From positions 434,001 through 498,000 of the forward strand of contig NZ_JAAGOB010000002.1 of NCBI RefSeq assembly GCF_010550695.1: a stretch of 64,000 nucleotides of DNA. The letters run 5' to 3'. The stretch comes from Phytoactinopolyspora alkaliphila. GTDB lineage: Bacteria; Actinomycetota; Actinomycetes; Jiangellales; Jiangellaceae. The position numbers and the translations under genes were made by a program. The notes beneath the pieces were generated by a model. It did no database searches. It had not been told where the DNA came from and was given only the letters and a program-made list of their open reading frames with translations. Shown one piece after another: positions 26,521 through 35,468 of this stretch. The number at the start of each line of letters is the position of its first letter. The stretch's first letter is position 1.

Positions 26521-27726
26521 ATGACGGCCGGACGACCACACAGCAGCTGGCTGTTCGTCGCCATCGTCCTCGTCGGACTCAACCTGCGCGGCCCGATCGT
26601 GGCGGTGTCGCCCGTCCTGGACGACATCCGCCACGATCTGGCCGTCACCTCGGCGTCCGCCGGCCTGCTGACCACGGTGCCGGTGCTGTGCTTCGCGGCG
26701 GTGTCCCCGGCCGTCGCCCTGCTGGCTCGCCGGGCAGGCGCCAACGGTGCCGTAGCCCTGAGCCTGGCCGTGCTCGCGGTCGCCGTAGCCCTCCGGCCGT
26801 GGGCGGGATTCGGGCTGATGATCGTCGCCACCGTGTTCCTCGGCGCGGCCATAGCCGTCGGCAACGTGCTTCTCCCCGTGATCGTCCGGCGTGATTTCCC
26901 TCGGCGGCCCGGACCCGCCTTGTCGGCATCCACGACGTCGCTGATCGTGAGCGCGGCGATCCCCGCGCTGCTCACGGCTCCGCTCGCCTCGTTGTTGGGC
27001 TGGCGGGCAGCCCTTGCCGTCTGGGCGGGACTCGTCGTCGTCGCGCTGGTCTTCTGGTGGACGACGTACATGTCGGCTCGGTCTCCGAGCACAGCCTCGG
27101 TGAACCCCGCATCGGCCGAGGATGGAGCGCCTTTGCCAGCCGCGCCGGCGTCCAAAGTGGCAGTCTGGCGGGCGCCCGCCGCGTGGGAACTCGGGCTCTT
27201 TTTCGGTCTGCAGTCCCTGCTCTTCTACGCCACGACGGCGTGGCTGCCCACAGTGCTCCGCGACGCCGGGCTGGACGCCACCGCCGCGGGTTCCGCCCTG
27301 TCCCTCCTGCAGCTGCTCGGCATCGCCGGCGCGATCGCGGTGCCGATGATCATCGGGCGGATGACTATCCGCTACGCGACCGCGGCTGTTCTGGCCGGTC
27401 TGTGGATCGTCCTGCTCGCCGGCGTGGCCCTGGCGCCCGAGGTCTGGATCCTGTGGTGCCTGCTCGGAGGGGTGGGGCAGGGCGGCAGCCTCGCCCTCGG
27501 ACTCAGCCTGATCGCCTTGCGTTCCACCGGCCCGGACGCGGCTCGGAACGTGTCGGCGATGGTGCAGACCGTCGGCTATTCTCTCGGCGCCGCCGGGCCT
27601 GTCTTGGTCGGCTCCATCCATGCGGCCACCGACGGCTGGAGCATGCCTCTCTACGCCCTGATCGCCTTGGCGGTGGCGTGCGGGGTCATGGGCGTCCGAG
27701 CCGCGTCACCACGCACCATCAGCTGA
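26521..27726 (+). CDS. MFS transporter, CynX/NimT-like
   Basis: A membrane carrier of about 401 residues with 12 predicted helices: first VAIVLVGLNLRGPIVAVSPV, the second half opening at AWELGLFFGLQSLLFYATTAWLP. The family includes cyanate and nitroimidazole transporters. It follows the ArsO-like gene by 123 bp on the same strand, so it may export the modified arsenical, but it could be independent. ATG 26521 was chosen; an in-frame GTG at 26491 would add 10 residues, and neither has a strong Shine-Dalgarno sequence. A hairpin follows the stop. Confidence 0.85.
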   Translation: MTAGRPHSSWLFVAIVLVGLNLRGPIVAVSPVLDDIRHDLAVTSASAGLLTTVPVLCFAAVSPAVALLARRAGANGAVALSLAVLAVAVALRPWAGFGLMIVATVFLGAAIAVGNVLLPVIVRRDFPRRPGPALSASTTSLIVSAAIPALLTAPLASLLGWRAALAVWAGLVVVALVFWWTTYMSARSPSTASVNPASAEDGAPLPAAPASKVAVWRAPAAWELGLFFGLQSLLFYATTAWLPTVLRDAGLDATAAGSALSLLQLLGIAGAIAVPMIIGRMTIRYATAAVLAGLWIVLLAGVALAPEVWILWCLLGGVGQGGSLALGLSLIALRSTGPDAARNVSAMVQTVGYSLGAAGPVLVGSIHAATDGWSMPLYALIALAVACGVMGVRAASPRTIS

Positions 27727-27755
27727 CGCGGGTGCGTCGAGGCCGCACGCGTCAG
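27723..27755. terminator. Bidirectional terminator hairpin
   Basis: CTGACGCG (27723-27730) pairs with CGCGTCAG (27748-27755), extended by TGCG/CGCA after a two-base bulge. It includes the MFS stop and lies between that gene and the convergent flavoprotein gene. Confidence 0.6.
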
Positions 27756-27759
27756 GTGA

Positions 27760-29415
27760 TCAGGCGACAGCGGCGGCGGCCTCTCGGCCGGCCACGCGGC
27801 CAGAGAACAGGCAGCCGCCCAGGAACGTCCCCTCCAGCGCGCGGTAACCGTGCATGCCCCCGCCGCCGAACCCGGCAGCCTCCCCGGCCGCATACAGGCC
27901 GGGGAGAGACTCCCCGGACGAGTCGAGCACCCGGGCCGAGAGGTCTGTGTGCACACCGCCGAGCGACTTCCTGGTCAGGATGGACAGGCGCACCGCGATC
28001 AGCGGCCCAGCTTCGGGATCGAGGATCGGATGCGGAGGCACAACCCGGATCAGCCGGTCGCCCACGTACCGGCGTGCCGCCCGCACAGCGTTCACCTGCT
28101 GGTCTTTACCCAAGCCGGTCTCCGCCTGCCGGTCGCGAGCCACGATCTCCCGCTCGAGGAGGTCGCCGTCCACGAGGTCCTCACCCACGAGGTTGTTCAT
28201 GCCCCGGACGAGATCGGGAAGCGTGCGACGGACGACGACGTCGGCGCCGTGGCGGACGAACGCCCCGACCGGCCCGGTCATCACAGCCCCACGTCGCTGC
28301 AGGAGGCCACCGATGTCGCGGTCGGTGAGGTCGGGGTTCTGCTCAGAGCCGGAGAGCGCGAACTCCTTGGCGATGATCCTCCGGTTCAGCACGAACCAGG
28401 AGTGGTCGTATCCCGTCGTCCCGATGTGCTCGAGTGCTCCAAGCGTGTCGAAGCCAGGGAACAGGGGCGCGGGAAGTCGTCGCCCGTGCGCGTCGAGCCA
28501 GAGTGGCGACGGACCGGACAGCACCCGGATGCCGTGCCGCGACCAGACCGGTGAATGATTCGCGAGGCCCTCCGGGTAATGCCACATCCGGTCCATGTTG
28601 ATCACACCGCCACCCGCGGACCGGACCACGCCGATCATCCGCCCGTCGACGTAGTCCGGCACCCCGGACAGCAAGCGCCGGGGCGGACCACCGAGGCGAA
28701 CCGGCCAGTTCTCCCGGACAAGATCGTGGTTGGCACCGATGCCGCCCGACGTCACGATCACGGCCTGAGCTCGCAGCTCGAAGTCATCGACCACGTCGCG
28801 CGAACTGGGCACGCCACGCTCCTCGGCGCTCGGTGCGAGGATCTCGCCCCGGACACCGCCCACGACGCCGTCGCCGGCGACGAGCCCGCTCACCTGGTGC
28901 CGCCACCTGACATCGACCTGGCCACGCTCCTGCGCAACCCGCAGGGCACGGACGAACGGGGCCAGCACGCCCGGGCCGGTACCCCAGGTCACGTGGAACC
29001 GCGGCACCGCATTGCCGGGGCCAGTGGCCAGCGAGCCGCCTCGCTCGGCCCACTGGACCAGCGGGAACAGGCGCAGGCCGAGCCCATGGAGCCAGGCCCG
29101 CTTCTCCTCGGCGGCAAATTCCACATAGGCGCGCGCCCACCGCCGCGGCCACTCGTCATCCGGGCGGTCGAAACCCGCCGATCCCTGCCAGTCCTCCCAC
29201 GCCAGTTCGAGGGAGTCCCGGATGCCGAGCCGGCGTTGCTCCGGTGAGTTCACGAGGAACAGCCCGCCGAACGACCAGTGCGCCTGGCCGCCGAGCGACG
29301 ACTCGGGTTCCTGCTCCAGCAGGATCACGCGCTTACCGGCCGACGCGAGCTCGGCCGTCGCCACCAGTCCGGCGAGGCCCGCCCCGACGACCACCACGTC
29401 GGCGTCATCCGCCAT
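27760..29415 (-). CDS. FAD-binding dehydrogenase, KstD/fumarate-reductase-flavoprotein-like
   Basis: A 551-residue flavoprotein. The N-terminal FAD motif is DVVVVGAGLAGLVATAELA and the adenine-binding C-terminal motif is GLYAAGEAAGFGGGGMHGYR. IVTSGGIGANHDLVRENWP and FLGGCLFSGRVAGR are typical of the actinobacterial FAD-binding dehydrogenase group. The substrate (steroid-like or otherwise) is unknown. The ATG at 29415 has GGGAGGTGG upstream; the longer reading runs into the divergent promoter. It is convergent with the MFS gene and divergent from the lipoprotein gene. Confidence 0.88.
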   Translation of the reverse strand: MADDADVVVVGAGLAGLVATAELASAGKRVILLEQEPESSLGGQAHWSFGGLFLVNSPEQRRLGIRDSLELAWEDWQGSAGFDRPDDEWPRRWARAYVEFAAEEKRAWLHGLGLRLFPLVQWAERGGSLATGPGNAVPRFHVTWGTGPGVLAPFVRALRVAQERGQVDVRWRHQVSGLVAGDGVVGGVRGEILAPSAEERGVPSSRDVVDDFELRAQAVIVTSGGIGANHDLVRENWPVRLGGPPRRLLSGVPDYVDGRMIGVVRSAGGGVINMDRMWHYPEGLANHSPVWSRHGIRVLSGPSPLWLDAHGRRLPAPLFPGFDTLGALEHIGTTGYDHSWFVLNRRIIAKEFALSGSEQNPDLTDRDIGGLLQRRGAVMTGPVGAFVRHGADVVVRRTLPDLVRGMNNLVGEDLVDGDLLEREIVARDRQAETGLGKDQQVNAVRAARRYVGDRLIRVVPPHPILDPEAGPLIAVRLSILTRKSLGGVHTDLSARVLDSSGESLPGLYAAGEAAGFGGGGMHGYRALEGTFLGGCLFSGRVAGREAAAAVA

Positions 29416-29516
29416 CGAGCGCCACCTCCCGGGGTGTGTTACGAGGACACTAGGTGACTGGCGTTTCGTCCACAAGGCGTTGGCTGACAGGCGTCGGCGC
29501 TGTACAGGAGCGCGCC

Positions 29517-30461
29517 ATGGAACCGAAAGCGCACCGGCGGCGTCTGACCGACATGCGCCCACTCGTCGTGGTTCTTCTGGCCCTCGTCCTGATGTCATGC
29601 GGGAACGAGCCGGCCTCCAACGGTGACAGAACGGCCGCGCAGGCCGGCACAGCAGCCGAGGAAGCGGAGGGCTCCGCCGAAGAGCTCGAGATGCCCCCGG
29701 ACGTCGTCGTCACGGGCGGCGACGAAGAGCTCTCCCTCACTCCCTATGTCTTCTGCTGGAGCAGCGGATGCGTCGACGGAGCACCTCCGGAAACGGTCCC
29801 CGAAGTGGGCTCACCCGGCCAGCTGACTGTCGAGTTCCCGGTCGAAGGGTGGGAGTTCCTCGCCAGCTTCCAGGCCGCAGGTGACACGTGCGCGCGCACC
29901 CAGACCCTCGAACTCGAGCCATTGTCGGCGACGACGTACGCGCTGCCCCCTGCCGGCCCGGCGGGAACCTACGACGTCGATCTGTTCGGCCGCCGCGACG
30001 GCGACGGCGATGTCGTGGTGCGGTTCCGCTGGACCACGCCCGAAGACGGTCCTTCGCCCGCGCCGGAAGCCATGATGGCTGTGCTGGCCGACAACGACGG
30101 CACGGTGGACAGTTACGGCGTCGAGCTCTCCGTCGTGAACCTCGCCGCCAGTCCCGAGACCGTGGAAGCGAACGTCACCGTCACCGCAGCGGGCGGTGAG
30201 ACCTTGACGTACCAGCCCACACCGGCGAACCACGCGCCTGAGGGCTGCTCCTCCGTCGAGGGGGCGCTCTTCTGGGAAGGACCGGCCGAGAAGGGGCTGG
30301 AAGCCGCCGCGCTCGGCGACGCACCGTTCACCTACACGGTGGAACTCGTCCTCGACGGTGTCAGTCACGTCGCCACCGCGGTGTGGCCGGACGACGAGAT
30401 GCCGGACTACGCGCCGTCCGTGCCGCTCACATTCGAGCCTGAGCTACCAGCCGTCACGTAG
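29517..30461 (+). CDS. Secreted lipoprotein of unknown function
   Basis: A 314-residue product. After a basic N-terminus, VVVLLALVLMSC ends in a lipobox with the anchor Cys. An acidic, Ala/Glu-rich linker (about 33-65) leads to beta-rich sequence with paired Cys (FCWSSGCVDG, DTCART, EGCSSVEG). No family was recognised; the strand pattern suggests immunoglobulin-like folds. The ATG at 29517 has CAGGAG at good spacing and sits directly before the signal sequence. It may share the short spacer promoter with the divergent flavoprotein. Confidence 0.75.
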   Translation: MEPKAHRRRLTDMRPLVVVLLALVLMSCGNEPASNGDRTAAQAGTAAEEAEGSAEELEMPPDVVVTGGDEELSLTPYVFCWSSGCVDGAPPETVPEVGSPGQLTVEFPVEGWEFLASFQAAGDTCARTQTLELEPLSATTYALPPAGPAGTYDVDLFGRRDGDGDVVVRFRWTTPEDGPSPAPEAMMAVLADNDGTVDSYGVELSVVNLAASPETVEANVTVTAAGGETLTYQPTPANHAPEGCSSVEGALFWEGPAEKGLEAAALGDAPFTYTVELVLDGVSHVATAVWPDDEMPDYAPSVPLTFEPELPAVT

Positions 30462-30500
30462 ACTTGGCGGGTTTGCACCCGGCTATTCGAGAGGTCCACC

Positions 30501-32102
30501 GTGTCGTTGTCGCACCCACCTGCCCACGGGCTCGTGCCGGGTGAGTCCGAGCGACGTCGCACGTTCGCCGTCATCAGTCATCCGGATGCGGGGAAGTCGA
30601 CGTTGACCGAGGCGCTTGCGCTGCACGCGCGGGTGATCGGTGAGGCGGGCGCGGTGCACGGCAAAGCCGGGCGCAAGGGCGTGGTGTCGGACTGGATGGA
30701 GATGGAGAAGACCCGGGGCATCTCCATCACCTCGGCGGCATTGCAGTTCGCCTACGACGAGCACGTGATCAACCTCCTGGACACGCCGGGTCACGCTGAC
30801 TTCTCCGAGGACACCTACCGGGTGCTCGCCGCGGTGGACTGTGCGGTGATGCTCCTGGACGCCGCCAAGGGCCTGGAACCGCAGACGCTGAAACTGTTCG
30901 ACGTCTGCCGTCATCGCGGCATCCCGGTGATCACCTTCATCAACAAGTGGGACCGCCCTGGCTTGCACGCGCTGGAACTCTGCGACCAGCTGGAAGAACG
31001 TATCGGACTCACTCCTACTCCGCTGACCTGGCCGGTCGGCGAGTCCGGGCACTTCAGCGGCCTGCTCGATCGCGCCACCGGCGAGATGATCACCTTCGAG
31101 CGGGCTCCCGGCGGGGCTCGAATCTCCGCCGAGCACCGTCTTGACGCCGGGCAGGCCGAGGACCGGTTCGGCGACGAGTGGCGCGCCGCGGCCGACGAGG
31201 CTGAACTGCTCGGGGAGTTCGACGCCTCGTCGTTCCTGGCCGGCAAGACCACACCCCTGCTCTTCGGCGCCGCGGTGGCCAACATCGGTGTCGGTCACAT
31301 GCTGCAGACCCTGACCGAGCTGGCGCCTCCACCCTCGCCACGCCCCGACGTCCACGGGGTCCCGCGTGACCTCGACGCGCCCTTCTCCGGGCTGGTGTTC
31401 AAGGTGCAGGCCGGCATGGACAAAGCCCACCGCGACCGGGTCGCGTTCCTGCGAGTCTGCTCCGGGCGGTTCGAGCGCGGCTCCGTGGTCACCCACGCCG
31501 CCACCGGCCGCCCGTTCGCCACCAAGTACGCCCAAGCCATCTTCGGCCGCGACCGCGATACCCTCGACGTCGCCTACCCCGGTGACATCGTCGGCCTGGT
31601 CAACGCCACCGCGCTGCGACCGGGCGACACCCTCCACGAACGCGACGCCCCGGTCGAGTTCCCTCCGATGCCGTCCTTCGCGCCGGAGAACTTCGCCGTG
31701 TGTCGCAGCGCTGACACCAGTAAGGCCAAACAGTTCCGCCGCGGCGTCGAACAGCTCGAACACGAAGGCGTGGTCCAGGTGCTCCGGTCCGACCTGCGCG
31801 GAGACGCCGCCCCCATCTTCGCCGCCGTCGGCCCCCTGCAGTTCGAGGTCGCCGCGCACCGTCTCGAGCACGAGTTCAACTGCGCCGCACGGATGGAGCC
31901 GCTGCCCTACCAACTCGCCCGCAGAACCCGGCCCGAGGACCGCGACGCCCTCGACGCCGAACACGACGTCGAGGTCACCGAACGCGGCGACGGCGCACTG
32001 CTCGCCCTGTTCAGCGACAAATGGCGGCTCGCCTCGGTCCACCGCCGCCACCCCGGCGTCGTCCTCGAACCACTCGTCGCCGGCACCGAGAACGATGCCT
32101 AG
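30501..32102 (+). CDS. prfC: Peptide chain release factor 3
   Basis: A translational GTPase that recycles RF1/RF2 from the ribosome after termination. It has 533 residues (E. coli 529). G motifs: G1 HPDAGKSTLTEAL, switch ISITSAA, G3 DTPGHADFSEDTYR, G4 NKWDRPG. The C-terminal RF3 domain has ARRTRPEDRDALD-like sequence. The GTG at 30501 is used, with GAGAGG 5' of it. The third-position GC is very high, which produces a long antisense open frame that is not a gene. Confidence 0.97.
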   Translation: MSLSHPPAHGLVPGESERRRTFAVISHPDAGKSTLTEALALHARVIGEAGAVHGKAGRKGVVSDWMEMEKTRGISITSAALQFAYDEHVINLLDTPGHADFSEDTYRVLAAVDCAVMLLDAAKGLEPQTLKLFDVCRHRGIPVITFINKWDRPGLHALELCDQLEERIGLTPTPLTWPVGESGHFSGLLDRATGEMITFERAPGGARISAEHRLDAGQAEDRFGDEWRAAADEAELLGEFDASSFLAGKTTPLLFGAAVANIGVGHMLQTLTELAPPPSPRPDVHGVPRDLDAPFSGLVFKVQAGMDKAHRDRVAFLRVCSGRFERGSVVTHAATGRPFATKYAQAIFGRDRDTLDVAYPGDIVGLVNATALRPGDTLHERDAPVEFPPMPSFAPENFAVCRSADTSKAKQFRRGVEQLEHEGVVQVLRSDLRGDAAPIFAAVGPLQFEVAAHRLEHEFNCAARMEPLPYQLARRTRPEDRDALDAEHDVEVTERGDGALLALFSDKWRLASVHRRHPGVVLEPLVAGTENDA

Positions 32103-32198
32103 CCGATCTCCCTGCACAGCCGGCGCCCTGGCCATCTTCGGCGAGTTCGGAGAAGATACGGCGATGAGCCTGACCTGTGAGATCGCGCCGGGAACCGC

Positions 32199-32972
32199 AT
32201 GAGCCCCGAGCAGAGCAACCCAGCGCGGCCGGACGACGCGACCGTGCGGACCTGGATGGACGCAGGCACCGAACTCTTCCTCGACCGGACCGAGGCGCTC
32301 CCCACGGATCAGCCTGCGGCCGGTGCCGCGCCGTTGCCCGGCCTGCCGGGATGGACCCGAGCGCATCTGCTGGCCCATGTCGCCTTCAACGCCGAAGCGT
32401 TGCAGCGGCTGTTGTCCTGGGCCCGCACCGGTGTCGAGGCGCCGATGTATGCGAGCCCGGAGGCCCGGAACACCGAGATCGAGCAGGGCGCCCGGCGGCC
32501 GTTGCCCGAACTGGTGGGGCATGTCCGCACCTCGGCGGCCGACCTGTCCCGCGCGCTCGACGAGCTGCCGGAGCCCGCCTGGGATTCGATGGTGCGCACG
32601 GCCCAGGGGCGTGACGTCCCGGCTCGCGAGGTGGTATGGATGCGCACCCGGGAGGTCTGGATACACGCCGTCGACCTCGATCCGGCACAGGTCACCTTCC
32701 GGCAGTTCCCGGAGGATATCCTCGAAGCTCTGATCACCGACGTCGTCGCCATGTTCACTCGCCGGGGCCAGGTACCCGGCCTGGTGATCGAGGTGATCGG
32801 CTCGCGCTCGTGGGTGGTCGGCGGCGGAACCGAACCGAGCGAGAGCGGGCCGGCGGTGACCGTCCGCGGTGGCCTCGCGGACCTCACAGCATGGCTCACC
32901 GGGCGCGGCTCACCGGATGCGCTCACGGTTCGCGGCGGCGGCTCCCCGCCCGACCTGCCGGCGTGGCTCTGA
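32199..32972 (+). CDS. Mycothiol-dependent maleylpyruvate isomerase family protein
   Basis: A 257-residue DinB-like enzyme with an MDMPI N-terminal domain (RAHLLAHVAFNAEALQRLL, with a metal His, then REVWIHAVDLD) and a C-terminal SCP2-like domain at about 165-257. In gentisate catabolism the founding enzyme isomerises maleylpyruvate using mycothiol. No gentisate genes are nearby, so the substrate here is open. Its presence supports a mycothiol-producing actinomycete host. Confidence 0.88.
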   Translation: MSPEQSNPARPDDATVRTWMDAGTELFLDRTEALPTDQPAAGAAPLPGLPGWTRAHLLAHVAFNAEALQRLLSWARTGVEAPMYASPEARNTEIEQGARRPLPELVGHVRTSAADLSRALDELPEPAWDSMVRTAQGRDVPAREVVWMRTREVWIHAVDLDPAQVTFRQFPEDILEALITDVVAMFTRRGQVPGLVIEVIGSRSWVVGGGTEPSESGPAVTVRGGLADLTAWLTGRGSPDALTVRGGGSPPDLPAWL

Positions 32973-32983
32973 CGTCGGCCGGC

Positions 32984-33814
32984 TCAGCCGGGCAGCCGCA
33001 ACAGCACCTGTACCGGGAGATGATCGGAGGCGAAGGCGCCGTCCACGGCGAACGGATTGATCGCCGCCACCTCCGCGGTCACGCCAGGGGTGGTGAGGAT
33101 CCAGTCGATCCTGGCCCCTCGCACGGTCGGCGGCTCGTATCCCGCGAACGTGGCGTAGGCGGGCGTGCGCTGATCCTTGGCCTCGAGCCACGCGTCGCTC
33201 AGCTCGGTCTCCGTCACGAGTCGCTGGTACGCCTCACTGTCCTCCGCGGCGGCGTTGAAGTCACCGGTGACGAGCACCGGCAGCCCCGCGAAGGAACCCA
33301 CCAGGTCGGCGAGAAGACCGGCGGACCGGAACCGGGACGGCGCTGAATGGTTGTCGAGGTGAGTATTGACGACGACGAACTCGCTGCCCGTGTCCTGATC
33401 CGAGAAGCGCACCCAAGTGGCCATCCGGGGGAACCCGTTGCCCCACGTCGTGGAGCCGATCAGCTGGGGGGTCTCGGACAGCCAAAGGTGGGCGTATCGC
33501 AGGGGTGTGAGCCTGGTGGCGTCGTAGAAGATCGCCATGAACTCGCCTTCGCTGCCACCCGACCGGCCTTCCCCGATCCACTCGTACTCAGCGGGCAGAT
33601 CCGCCGCGATGTCACGTATCTGGTGGAAGTGGCCCTCCTGGGTGCCGAGGACGCCGGGCCGCTCCCGCGCCAGCAGCTGCGCCAGCACCGGCCTGCGCTC
33701 CTCCCACAGGTGCCCGGGGTCGTCGGCGGGGAACCGCAGGTTGTAGGTCATCACATGCAGGCGCCCGTCCGTGGCCGGGCCGATAAGTTGGGTGTCAGGT
33801 GCGTCAGCAGTCAC
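32984..33814 (-). CDS. Endonuclease/exonuclease/phosphatase (EEP) family hydrolase
   Basis: A 276-residue metal-dependent phosphoesterase. The expected order is present: MTYNLRF (Asn), LGTQEGH (Glu metal ligand), VVNTHLDN (His), VTGDFNAAAED (Asp/Asn) and ASDHLPV (final Asp-His). No signal peptide is present, so it is cytoplasmic. The substrate (nucleic acid, sugar phosphate or lipid head group) cannot be told from sequence. It is convergent with the preceding mycothiol-type gene with only 11 bp between. Confidence 0.9.
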   Translation of the reverse strand: MTADAPDTQLIGPATDGRLHVMTYNLRFPADDPGHLWEERRPVLAQLLARERPGVLGTQEGHFHQIRDIAADLPAEYEWIGEGRSGGSEGEFMAIFYDATRLTPLRYAHLWLSETPQLIGSTTWGNGFPRMATWVRFSDQDTGSEFVVVNTHLDNHSAPSRFRSAGLLADLVGSFAGLPVLVTGDFNAAAEDSEAYQRLVTETELSDAWLEAKDQRTPAYATFAGYEPPTVRGARIDWILTTPGVTAEVAAINPFAVDGAFASDHLPVQVLLRLPG

Positions 33815-33859
33815 GTCGGTCCTCCGTGGTCAGCTTGCGTTCCCGGCCATCATCGCAAA

Positions 33860-33934
33860 CCCGTTCTCCCATGATCCTCGGGCGATCACTGACATGGCCC
33901 TGTGGGTGATCGCCGATGATCACGGGAGAACGGG
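33860..33934. repeat. GATCA palindromic repeat, copy C (long near-perfect inverted repeat)
   Basis: The left arm (33860-33889) and right arm (33906-33934) are complementary over about 28 bp with two substitutions and one extra base. The shared core is CTCCCRTGATC followed by GGCGATCAC. The loop is 16 nt. It lies between the EEP gene start and the TetR gene end and supplies the TetR stop codon and final residues. It shows the best-preserved stem of the family. Confidence 0.8.
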
Positions 33935-34543
33935 GGATGGAACACCGGTCAAGGCCGGCCATGCGTCCATGGCCGCATCGACGGTCGACGTGAGGCGGGC
34001 ATGCGGCACGCCGTCCCGTGCCTCTATCGCCATGCCGTGGAGCACGGTGGCGTAGAACGCGGCGACCTTGGCGGTGTCGACGTCCGGGCCCAGCTCGCCC
34101 TCCGACTGAGCGCGCCGAAGCCGGTCCTCGATGGCCGCCACCGTCTTTCGGCGGTTCTCCATCAGGTAGTCGCGGATCTCGCGATTGGCGGTGCTGTAGT
34201 TGGCCGCCGCGAGTACCACCATGCATCCGCCCGGGCGATCGGCCGTCGCATAGAGCTCCGCGTTGCCCCGCAGGCTTGCCTCGACGGCCTCCCGAGCAGT
34301 GGGAGCCTCGCTGAGCGCCCGGTCGGTCGCGGAGCCGGCCGTCGTGAGGTAAAGGTCCACCGCTTCCCGGAACAGCGCTTCCTTGCACTCGAAGGCGGCG
34401 TACAGGCTCGGCGCGTTGATTCCGATGGCCCGGGTGAGGTCGCTGATCGAGGTTCCCTCGTACCCGTGCTCCCAGAAGAGCTCCATCGCCGCGCGGAGCG
34501 CTCGCTCCCGGTCGAAGCGTCGTGGGCGGCCACGGTCAGCCAC
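33920..34543 (-). CDS. TetR-family regulator
   Basis: A 207-residue repressor with the N-terminal HTH at about 12-56 (RALRAAMELFWEHGYEGTSI, AIGINAPSLYAAFECKEALF). The C-terminal domain is TetR_C_16/ComR-like. It is divergent from an SDR gene at 34638 with a clear operator between, so it probably represses that SDR and itself. The last codons (PSPVLP and stop) lie inside a palindromic repeat. Confidence 0.9.
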   Translation of the reverse strand: MADRGRPRRFDRERALRAAMELFWEHGYEGTSISDLTRAIGINAPSLYAAFECKEALFREAVDLYLTTAGSATDRALSEAPTAREAVEASLRGNAELYATADRPGGCMVVLAAANYSTANREIRDYLMENRRKTVAAIEDRLRRAQSEGELGPDVDTAKVAAFYATVLHGMAIEARDGVPHARLTSTVDAAMDAWPALTGVPSPVLP

Positions 34544-34606
34544 CAGAGCACCTCCTGCCGGATCTGCGGCGCGTTGACGAGTTCGTGTGTGCCTGATACT
34601 ACTTTA

Positions 34607-34622
34607 TGTAACGATCACTACA
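34607..34622. promoter_or_regulatory. TetR operator candidate TGTARYGATCRYTACA
   Basis: TGTAACGATCACTACA is symmetric in TGTA/TACA and in the GATC centre; the two remaining base pairs on each side keep purine-pyrimidine symmetry. It sits 15 bp before the SDR start and 63 bp before the TetR start, so binding would block SDR initiation. Confidence 0.65.
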
Positions 34623-34637
34623 AAAAGGAGATTTGAC

Positions 34638-35378
34638 GTGCCGGACCTCTCAGGCAAGGTGGCTCTTGTCACCGGCGGCAGTCGCGGGATAGGCGCGGCG
34701 ATCGCGACGCGCCTCGCGCACGACGGTGCCGACGTGGCGCTGACCTACCACACCGCCGCCGGCAAAGCCGCCGATGTCGCCGCGAAACTGGAGGCGGACG
34801 GAGGCCGCGCGCTCGCCCTGGAAGCAGACAGCGCGGACCCCGGCTCGGTCGTGGAATCCGTGACCCGGACGGTGGAAGAGCTCGGGAGCCTGGACATCCT
34901 GGTCGCCAATGCCGGCATCTTCGCCTATGGAGAGCTGGCCGACGTCACCCTGGACGAACTCGATCGGATGCTCGCCATTCATGTCCGGGGTGTGTTCCTC
35001 GCCGCCCAGGCGGCCGCCGCGCACATGACAGACGGCGGTCGCATCATCAGTATCGGCAGTTGCTTCGCCGAACGTGTCCCGACGCCGGGCGTCACCCTCT
35101 ACTCGATGACCAAGTCCGCACTGACCGGACTCACCAAAGGTCTCGCGCGAGATCTCGGACCACGGGGAATCACGGCCAACGTGGTGCACCCCGGCCCGAC
35201 GGACACCGACATGAACCCCGCGGACAGCCCCGAGGCCGAGACCGAGCGGGCGTTCACCGCGCTCGGCCGGTACGGAACCGGCTCCGACATCGCGGGCATG
35301 GTCTCCTTCCTGGCCGGGCCAGATGGCGACTGGGTCACCGGCGCCTCGTTCGCCGTCGACGGCGGATACACAGCCTGA
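34638..35378 (+). CDS. Short-chain dehydrogenase/reductase (SDR), TetR-controlled
   Basis: A 246-residue classical SDR. NAD(P) motif TGGSRGIG at 12-19, NAG at 91-93, the catalytic Ser in ISIGSCFAE, and Tyr155-x3-Lys159 in LYSMTKSAL. The C-terminus GDWVTGASFAVDGGYTA is typical of 3-oxoacyl-reductase-like SDRs. The GTG at 34638 has AAAAAGGAG at 34622-34630; the ATG 51 bp upstream lies in the operator. The substrate is unknown; TetR-paired SDRs of this type often reduce reactive carbonyls. Confidence 0.9.
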   Translation: MPDLSGKVALVTGGSRGIGAAIATRLAHDGADVALTYHTAAGKAADVAAKLEADGGRALALEADSADPGSVVESVTRTVEELGSLDILVANAGIFAYGELADVTLDELDRMLAIHVRGVFLAAQAAAAHMTDGGRIISIGSCFAERVPTPGVTLYSMTKSALTGLTKGLARDLGPRGITANVVHPGPTDTDMNPADSPEAETERAFTALGRYGTGSDIAGMVSFLAGPDGDWVTGASFAVDGGYTA

Positions 35379-35393
35379 GACACGCCCATACTC

Positions 35394-35451
35394 CCCGTGA
35401 TCATCGGCGATCGCGTACCTGACCGGGTAGGCGACCGTCAATGATCACGGG
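35394..35451. repeat. GATCA palindromic repeat, copy B
   Basis: CCCGTGATCAT (35394-35404) pairs perfectly with ATGATCACGGG (35441-35451), and the stem continues with mismatches. The interior TCGCGTACCTG and GTAGG match copy A at 7875 position for position. It lies just after the SDR gene and before the HTH/SRPBCC pair, where it can act as a terminator. Confidence 0.75.
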
Positions 35452-35468
35452 CAGAGTCGGCACAGCCA

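Noticed and set aside
25327-27621. A 764-codon open frame on the minus strand across the ArsO-like and MFS genes
   Set aside because: It is antisense to two well-supported genes, has low-complexity Arg/Gly/Asp-rich composition and no domain; such frames arise from the very high third-position GC.
30483-32666. A 727-codon minus-strand open frame opposite prfC
   Set aside because: prfC has all GTPase motifs on the plus strand; the antisense frame has no recognisable fold and ends at random points.
7875-35451. The GATCA palindromes as a CRISPR array
   Set aside because: Copies are kilobases apart, palindromic, with no spacer array and no cas genes.
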